Shown here piece after piece: positions 57,701-64,000 of a stretch of 64,000 nucleotides of DNA; within the stretch, counting starts at the first letter, position 1, and each line of letters opens with the position of its first letter. The notes beneath the pieces were generated by a model, which was given only the letters and a program-made list of their open reading frames with translations, was not told the origin of the DNA and did no database searches. The stretch comes from Siderastrea siderea. Its lineage: Eukaryota; Cnidaria; Anthozoa; Scleractinia; Rhizangiidae. The position numbers and the translations under genes were made by a program. The stretch spans positions 20,679,683 through 20,743,682 of the forward strand of contig OZ034972.1 of NCBI GenBank assembly GCA_964030785.1. The letters run 5' to 3'.

Positions 57701-60700
57701 ACCAACTGGTACGGCCAAAAAAAAAAAAAAAAAAAACTATTGGAACTTAGACCACCTTGAAAAAGTGGTAGCATTCTTAAATGCATAGCTGGTTTGAGGT
57801 TTACCAAGGTTGGGGTGAGTGGGGAAAAGGTGGCAGACAAAGAAAATAAAGAGAAGAAGTAAGTAGAGCAGCAACATGTAGAATTTACGTTGGTTCACAC
57901 AATTTGATCATCTGGAAGAGGCTACATGCTCTTAACCCTTTTTCTTGCTTTAGCGCCTCATCAATATGCATATTCTCCCCACTAGCCTTCATATCTTTTT
58001 TATGATACATGCTGGGAGAATTTGCACGTCAAGAGATTTCGTCTCCGGTGATCATTTCCTCCATTGTCATGACTGTCTGTGTAACCATGCAATGACATTG
58101 TAAGGAGAAGTTAGATACTCATCACAGTTGCGGCTTAAAGGGTTAACAGAGGTGAATTGAACTGAGTTACATTTCTCCGTTTCGTGCTCTTAAATGCCAC
58201 CTTACATCTTCAGCGTTTTCACGAGTTCATCTGGCATTTTCACGAATTCATTTAGCTGGCAGTGTGTTGTTAGTCTGCAAGTTGTTGTATTCAGACTATT
58301 GGTTAATCAATTATTGCTTGTCTCTTTTTACCTGCAGGTATTCAGAGCTGAGATTAATTGATATTGCCAGTCTGAAGGAATCTCTTCCTCTGACGATAAC
58401 TGATCTCAAGAAAAATGCTTACAAAGCGACTCAGCATGGCGTGAAGAGGCTTATGGAGACGTGGATCCCATCCTGTGTGAAGATCATCAGCGACAGAAGA
58501 GAGGACATTGAAGAATACATGCCAGAGGAAGAGGTAATCCTGACCAACCTTAAGTTTACGTTAGGGGTGTTAGTAAACGCAAGAACGGAATGGAGCACAA
58601 GCGGAATGCAATAGAGTGGGATGATGCTGGAATGATGTGGTAAATTGATCTTTCATTCCTGTGTCATTCCAGTCTTTTTCAGGCATTCTAGGTCACTCCA
58701 GTACAGTGTGTTGCTGGTTTTTGTAGCGCGATCTGTGAAGTTTCGTTACAATACCAATATGTAAACAGTATCCATTACAAGTGAAAGCTAATTGGGTAAG
58801 GGAACCTGTGAAGAGTTACTCAAATCTTTTCACTACCTATGTTCACTGTGCTACAAGATGTTCATCTTAGTTCAACTTAGTTGAACTTCTGTTACCAGGC
58901 ATTGATCGGTCAAACAGTCAATTGACCAATATTTTATTTGCCTTAATGACCAGTTCACACCCTGGCCTACTAGCACTGATAGACCCTTTGTTATTTCTTA
59001 AGTTTCAATCCAGTCAAAACTTTTTCTGAGTGAGAGACCGTCGGAGTGATGTTTCTGCCGGTGCCGTGGTACTTAAGTTGCTTAAATCGATGTAAGGGTC
59101 TTTTCGTCTACAGGTCGCATACATCACCGTTTGTTATATTCACTTCTGTAATCAAAACTGTTTGTAACTTAAACACTTAATATCTCTCACTTACAAATTT
59201 GTAGGAATCCAGAGTGGAAAAGATGGATCACTTCTTCACTTCAGTTGCCTCTCTAATGTCAAGAAATCTTCGCAGTGCAGTATATTCTTCCATCAAAGAC
59301 CTTGTAGAGTTTATTGAGATGTACAAACTTGGAAATGATTATTCTGGATCTTTTGAAAGATGTCTTCCGATACTACCACAGCCAATTGTACTTACAGTGG
59401 TGAGAATTATGACATCATATTAAAACCTTTCTTGCCCAAGGCGATAATCATTTAATTATTTTCTTCTTGCAATATTCAAACATTGGTTTGAGAACTCTAC
59501 GAAAATAGAATGTTAATAATTAACGAGGTTCATATGTTCATGTTGTTCAAAGGCCATGTTCACATACAGCTTTCAATAACAAGACTTTCTATAGAGGCTC
59601 ATTTTTAATAAAAATGCATGCTATTAGTGGAAAAAATTTGTTAATAGTGAGGCAACTGCGGAGAAACGTAAATGTGCCTCCAGTTAATGATTCCAAACAT
59701 TTCTTACTCCCACTCTCTACCAAGCATCTAGTGGGGAGTTTGGACCTCTATAGAAACATGAAAAATAACTTCGGTTTCTCTGTGCGCATCCTTTAGATTT
59801 TGTCTTAGACACAGGAATTGTTGTTTCCAAAAAAAAAACCTTTTTACACTGTAAGAATATAATTTATTTTTGAAGGAAAAGAAAATTGCATCCTTCGTTA
59901 CATATACGGTATGCAAACGCGAGAAGAAGTTTGGGAAAATTAAAAAAATTAATGTAAAGCCAAGCCACAGGCGAGGGTTTACACAATCAGGTATTTTCAA
60001 ATTTTCGAAACTCACTGGAGTGTTAGCATTAAGTTATTGCAAGCGCGAAGATTTTTTCTATTTCCATTTTAAAATGAATCCACACGATTGTTACGTGACG
60101 TTATACTCATATTTACATAGCCTGATTACAACCAATCAGAGAACCTGTTATATAATGAAAATTAAAAAAAAAATGAAAAAGTTGCAATCAAGTATGTACG
60201 TTTATGTACTAACAAGTTGGCAGTAATTTCTCTTGCGTTTATTTCCAGGTTCCTGATATGGATAAAACAACAGTTGATTTTGAGCCAAATTTCCCAGATG
60301 TAATTGAAACAATCCATGAAATCATTGAACACATGGTTAAAAGTGTGCAAGGTTTGGAACGTGTTGAGCATCAACTGTTTTATGAGGATGAAGGACTAAA
60401 AAAACGCTACATTAGCAGTGTCCATCTTGACGAGGAAAGAGTCGAATGGGCAAAGGAAAGAGTCGCTGATGTGGTGGACAAAAACAGTGCTGGGCCACTC
60501 AAGTAAGATACACAGCCCCCTTCCCCCTCCATCCCACTGTAGTCGGACTAAATTACACTCCATAATGAACACCAAGAGGCTCGGTTCCATCACGCGTAGA
60601 CTCCATACTCATTACACCGAACTGCAACAGCAAAAGCAATCTGGGGCCCGTTTCTCGAAAGTCCCGACTAGTTTTCGGACCCGGAAAGCTTTTTTATGGG

Positions 60701-63652
60701 CGCAAGGTTTACCTTAAAGATTCAAATTTTGTTGGATTTTAAAGCTAAGCAGTAAAATTGTAAGTTGACGAAACAAGTCGAGCTGGTTTGCGGGTTAAAA
60801 GCTACACCACCATTCTATAGATTTTGATTTTAAAATATAGCTCCGGGCCCGAAAAGTTACCGGGACTTTCGAGAAACAGGCCACAGAACCGGTCAGAGGA
60901 CCGGTTAGCACTTGGTAACCGCGTGACCATCCACACCACTGTCCTCGATGTTGTGTATGTATGCAGGAGAAAGCCACGATCGTTATTTAATGAAAGCGTA
61001 AGTCCACTGATGACAGGAACCGTAGTCTGGTCTTGATTTTCAGTCTAATTAAAGGTGGCAACTCACCTAGCAAACGATGTTCTGTAGTTTCTGGAAAAGA
61101 CAGAAATGCTAAAAAGTGCATAGCAGAAAGAAATAAGAATTCGCTGAACAGGTGTTGTGGAATTATGAAAAAGATATTACATACCATATAATTTTTAGCC
61201 GAATATCCCAAATTCCAATTACCTGGGAGATTGGATGTGCCTTCCAAGAGACTCCCAAACAGTCCGAAGTGGTTCGTTGAATGATACATAATCGTTTTGT
61301 GTACTAACTGCGTTTGTGTTTACCCTTGAAGATTTCGATCTGTGTATGAACCACTGCACTACTTACTGACAAGAGAGTCGGATGCAAAGACGATGAGGTT
61401 CACTGCCACTGACCGGCATCTCCTGGAGTACGGCAGGGAGCTACAAAAAGTCTATGAACTTTCAAAAATGGCCGCCTCAATGGATCTGTTTATTCCTATG
61501 GAGTTGTTTGTGTTGGATTGTACCAGGATTAAGGACGTAAGTAGAACAATTAAGTTTAGTAGTCGGGTGTCAGGCATTCTAGCACCTCTACAGATAGGGT
61601 GTTAAAGATGGTGCCTCCAAATACAGAGGTATATTTATACAGGTTATGACTATGGGGAAAAGTAGATCTTAGCAAGGGCTGTTGGAATCCAAGAAGAAAA
61701 TTGTGGGGAACCACGCATTTTTCAGAGATAATTAAGCAACTCTAAAAAAGTTGTTGGCATTTTGGCTAATTTTCTTTTTGGATTCCAACAGCCCTTGCCA
61801 AGATCTGCTTTTCTTGCATAGTCATAAACCGCGCAAAAATACCTTTGTACTAATAGGTACCGTCCTTAAGAAATCCGAGTTTCTCAGACCATTCCGAGAA
61901 GGGCAGAATGCATGCGCAGTAACAAAAGGAGGCACCGTCCTTAACTGGGAACACATAACTTATTCACTTCATCTACATGTAGTAGGAAGTCGTCAAAATA
62001 CACATGAAACAGAACATGCTCTCGACTATTATATCGTTCATTCCAGTTCACATTCTTTTCAAGAGTGTTGCAAACAAAATTTGAAAATACTTTGAAGGTC
62101 ACTTTGTAGAAGAACACGTTTGATTTCAGGGGGCTGACCAACTGGTTATTTTGATGAATATTTTTTCCACCAATTCTTCCCTTTCACGTGTAAGATATTC
62201 AGCCTCATGGTATTTAAAATGGAATATAACAACTGATGCATTTCTTCTTATCTTTTTCAGTTCCTTGTTTTGCGTGCGAGTGATCTAATTAGTATGATGA
62301 CGTCAAAGCTGGTGAGGAAGAGTTTTGACTTCAATCGCTCCATCTGTCATCAGTATGATTACATCGTTAACCGCATAACGTCGTCAGCTAAGACCACTGA
62401 TGAACTTGTGGACCTGGAAAAGTATATCGACAATTTGAGATCAGGACCCTTGGTGCATCTCAAGGTACTTAATCTTCACCTTGTACTTACATTCCTTCTG
62501 GCACAGCATTTCCAGAAGCAAAATCACTCATTTTCAGACGCAAAATTCCTTCCAAATATAAGCTGAACCACTTTTGAAGCGCAAAACTCCCTCCAACAAT
62601 ACCCCCCCTCCCGAAAATAAGCCCTCCCGAAAAAAGGCCCTTTGAACAAATAACCTGATAATGAGGGATTATTATCGTAATTTTACGGTATCTCTGGTAA
62701 TTACTTTTTGCGAAACTTTTCCTTCCACTAAAAGTAATTGAAACTGTGCAAACGGATTGTTCTGACAAGGTTTCTGTGTTCATTTTGACGTGGGCATAGG
62801 ACTGCAAAGAGAAAGTTCTAAATAAACGACCTAGCTCGCCATTAGTCTCCCAACACAATGGAATCCCACGTTACGTTAGTAGAACTTTGAAAAGTCAAAA
62901 AGACACAATTTTATCGATAGAAACCTAAAATTAACGGCCTAAATTTGTTAAAAATTACTCTGTTAAAGCATTGAAACTATTGATACCTGGTTTGGTTCTG
63001 GATCATCCAGGTTGGAAATTGATTGTAACTTGAGAAACTGGGCCAGTTTGGTCAATCTACTTCCATGGGTTTAGGAAAAAACGTTGAAAGATGTTGTGTT
63101 TTGTTCTCCCTTGAAGATATTACTGGATTTCTTCGTCTTGGTGTTCGAGGGGCAGTTGTCGTTTGAGTGAGGCTACGCTGTCTTAGTTCTAGAACTAGTT
63201 TGACCAAACACAGCAAAATCATTGCAACATAACCCCTTGCTTGCCGCGTCGTTGTTACGGGCACTTTATTTTGGTCCCAACAAATGCTCATATAATCAGT
63301 TTCTTATGTTAAAAATCCCTTTATTTAATCTAGGTACTCTGTTTATATGGACACATTTTCTCGGCCCATATTTTTGGCAGGACTAACGGGGTCTCACTAG
63401 AGTTCAAAGCCTTGAGAGTGGAAGGGAATGGGTTCGTCGGGACTCATACCGCTTTACTTTGTGTAGTCCTGGGTTCGTGTTTGAATTTGTGTTTGATTGT
63501 GTTGTCCTGTGTTTACACCAGACAGAGCTTGAGGAAGCAGCAGATCTTGTGTTATTTCTGATGGATCACACTTTTCTGGCTGACGATCATTTGGCTTTAA
63601 ACGAAACGACATTCACATGGCCGGATCGCATCGTGCCAATCATTAAAATGAG
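48781..63652 (+). CDS. Axonemal dynein heavy chain (short-tail inner-arm type), N-terminal part
   Basis: Thirteen in-phase exons: 48781-48807, 50175-50255, 50977-51068, 52096-52184, 54530-55365, 56757-56861, 57517-57647, 58338-58533, 59205-59399, 60249-60502, 61332-61536, 62261-62464, 63522-63652. They give 848 residues plus two bases; the gene runs off the window. Residues 1-330 are a Ser/Pro-rich, probably disordered head; most of it is in one 836-bp exon (SPSPPSSSLHY). From about 340 the tail begins: WKRKTHDFLPKDLRQDFKET, SVKKSILDYVLLDPAEQRRL, HFFTSVASLMSRNLR, FEPNFPDVIETIHEIIEHM, YEPLHYLLTRESDA, ICHQYDYIVNRITSS, LALNETTFTWPDRIVPI. This block order is that of DNAH3/7/12-like chains of single-headed inner arms, which power ciliary bending; the exact paralogue is unresolved. 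Linker and AAA+ motor lie beyond the right edge. The start (AAAATGG context, 9-residue first exon) is the least certain junction. Confidence 0.88.
49941..49952. repeat. 12-base C tract in dynein intron 1
   Basis: Homopolymer run, one of the series of G/C tracts in the window. Confidence 0.95.
51128..51257. repeat. ~23-bp minisatellite in dynein intron 3
   Basis: Five imperfect copies of a unit like AATCTGTATTTTGCGAAATG, preceded by short ACGAA repeats. Confidence 0.8.
51870..51925. repeat. ~15-bp tandem repeat in dynein intron 3
   Basis: Four imperfect copies of TTAGCTTTCCGGGTC. Confidence 0.75.
52383..52404. promoter_or_regulatory. Paired consensus CRE sites
   Basis: Two perfect TGACGTCA octamers start 14 bp apart (52383-52390 and 52397-52404) in dynein intron 4. 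CREB/ATF binding is inferred from the motif only. They may belong to a repeat rather than an enhancer. Confidence 0.4.
52440..54529. other. Rest of dynein intron 4
   Basis: AT-rich, without a recognised gene. It holds an 11-base G tract at 54026-54036 and a TTTAAG triplication near 53870. Confidence 0.5.
57717..57738. repeat. Poly-A tract in dynein intron 7
   Basis: An uninterrupted run of about 22 A. It could be a retroposon tail, but no element upstream of it was recognised. Confidence 0.8.
57932..58146 (+). mobile_element. TTAA-bounded MITE family B, copy in dynein intron 7
   Basis: Starts TTAACCCTTTTTCTTGCTTT and ends GCTTAAAGGGTTAA. The interior has CAATATGCATATTCTCC, GCTGGGAGAATTTGC and GGTGATCATTTCC, in the same order and orientation as the copy at 39296. 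Confidence 0.8.
60641..60886. mobile_element. MITE family A, copy 2, in dynein intron 10
   Basis: The ends CTGGGGCCCGTTTCTCGAAA and the complement of CTGTGGCCTGTTTCTCGAAA enclose about 200 bp, including ATTTTGATTTTAAAATATAG shared with copy 1 at 4233-4479. Confidence 0.8.
61602..61944. mobile_element. TTAA-bounded MITE family C in dynein intron 11
   Basis: Left end TTAAAGATGGTGCCTCC; right end GGAGGCACCGTCCTTAA (complement with two mismatches). A further internal inverted pair around AAGGGCTGTTGGAATCCAA (about 61674 and 61776) makes most of the element a hairpin. No coding capacity. Confidence 0.75.
62465..63521. other. Dynein intron 12
   Basis: No recognised repeat or gene. A small Crick-strand frame at 63052-63291 has no support. 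Confidence 0.5.
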
Positions 63653-64000
63653 GTACACATGTATATATATTGTTTTTTTTACCCAAGCTGAAATAGGTTG
63701 GCTAGCTACCAATGAGAGCTCGAGCAGCCAAAAATCTTAATTACATGAAAAACAAAAAAGATTACTTTCTATCTTACAGAAGACAGAAGGTATTTAAAAA
63801 ACCTAACGTGATTGATGGCACCTTCTGTGTGAGGAGGTTCTAAAAAACACCCGTTACCAGAGGCAGTCGTTTTCATGAGCAGCCTTTCTTGAGTGCCAAG
63901 TGACATACTACTGATTCTTCCATGTTCCAATCTCGTACGGTATGCTGTACCTTTCACCCGCAAGTGCGCCTGAACTTAAAACAGGGAAAAAGTCTCAAAA
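63653..64000. other. Dynein intron 13 (partial)
   Basis: Follows the donor AG|GTACAC after exon 13. No acceptor with a continuing dynein frame is visible before the window ends. Confidence 0.5.

Noticed and set aside
1..64000. tRNA or rRNA genes
   Set aside because: No cloverleaf with A/B boxes or rRNA-like block was noticed on a read-through; a tRNAscan run would be needed to be certain.

Overview
The window looks like a piece of a non-bilaterian animal nuclear genome, most likely an anthozoan cnidarian such as a stony coral. This is inference from the gene structures and the repeat landscape; no marker in the window proves the species. Genes are sparse and intron-rich, base composition is AT-rich, and intergenic and intronic DNA is full of short inverted-repeat elements. 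Nothing bacterial (operons, IS elements, CRISPR) was seen.

Layout. 1-8674: repeat-rich DNA with a broken tyrosine-recombinase-like fragment, several hairpin elements and two foldback insertions. 8675-11245 (+): a single-exon RBM15/Spenito gene (three RRMs plus SPOC), an m6A-writer accessory factor. 11246-19111: long non-coding stretch with a 940-bp (TCAC)n microsatellite. 19112-20113 (-): last two coding exons of TMEM167B (Kish-B), a tiny secretory-pathway membrane protein; its first exon is uncertain. 21498-23251: a large foldback element with a second hairpin element nested in one arm. 25157-41710 (+): a complete 12-exon IFRD1/IFRD2 gene (427 residues by my splice model), whose 10.8-kb intron 3 holds two nested TA-flanked transposons and a 5.7-kb TTAA-flanked composite element. 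43511-47465: a pair of about 650-bp inverted arms enclosing 2.65 kb. 48781-63652 (+, running off the right edge): 13 exons coding for the N-terminal 848 residues of an axonemal dynein heavy chain.

The four genes do not form a pathway: RBM15 acts on RNA in the nucleus, TMEM167B in the Golgi/secretory system, IFRD on ribosomes and transcription, and the dynein in cilia. The most interesting material lies between them: (i) two foldback insertions, each bounded by 12-bp direct repeats and each carrying in its right arm a sequence matching the hammerhead-ribozyme core, consistent with Penelope-like retroelement termini; (ii) several independent TTAA-bounded element families, one with four copies, two of which flank IFRD exon 9 in inverted orientation; (iii) the nested TA-flanked elements and the composite element in IFRD intron 3. 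All splice models were made by eye from reading frame, GT/AG sites and protein similarity known to me; no alignment or transcript data were used.
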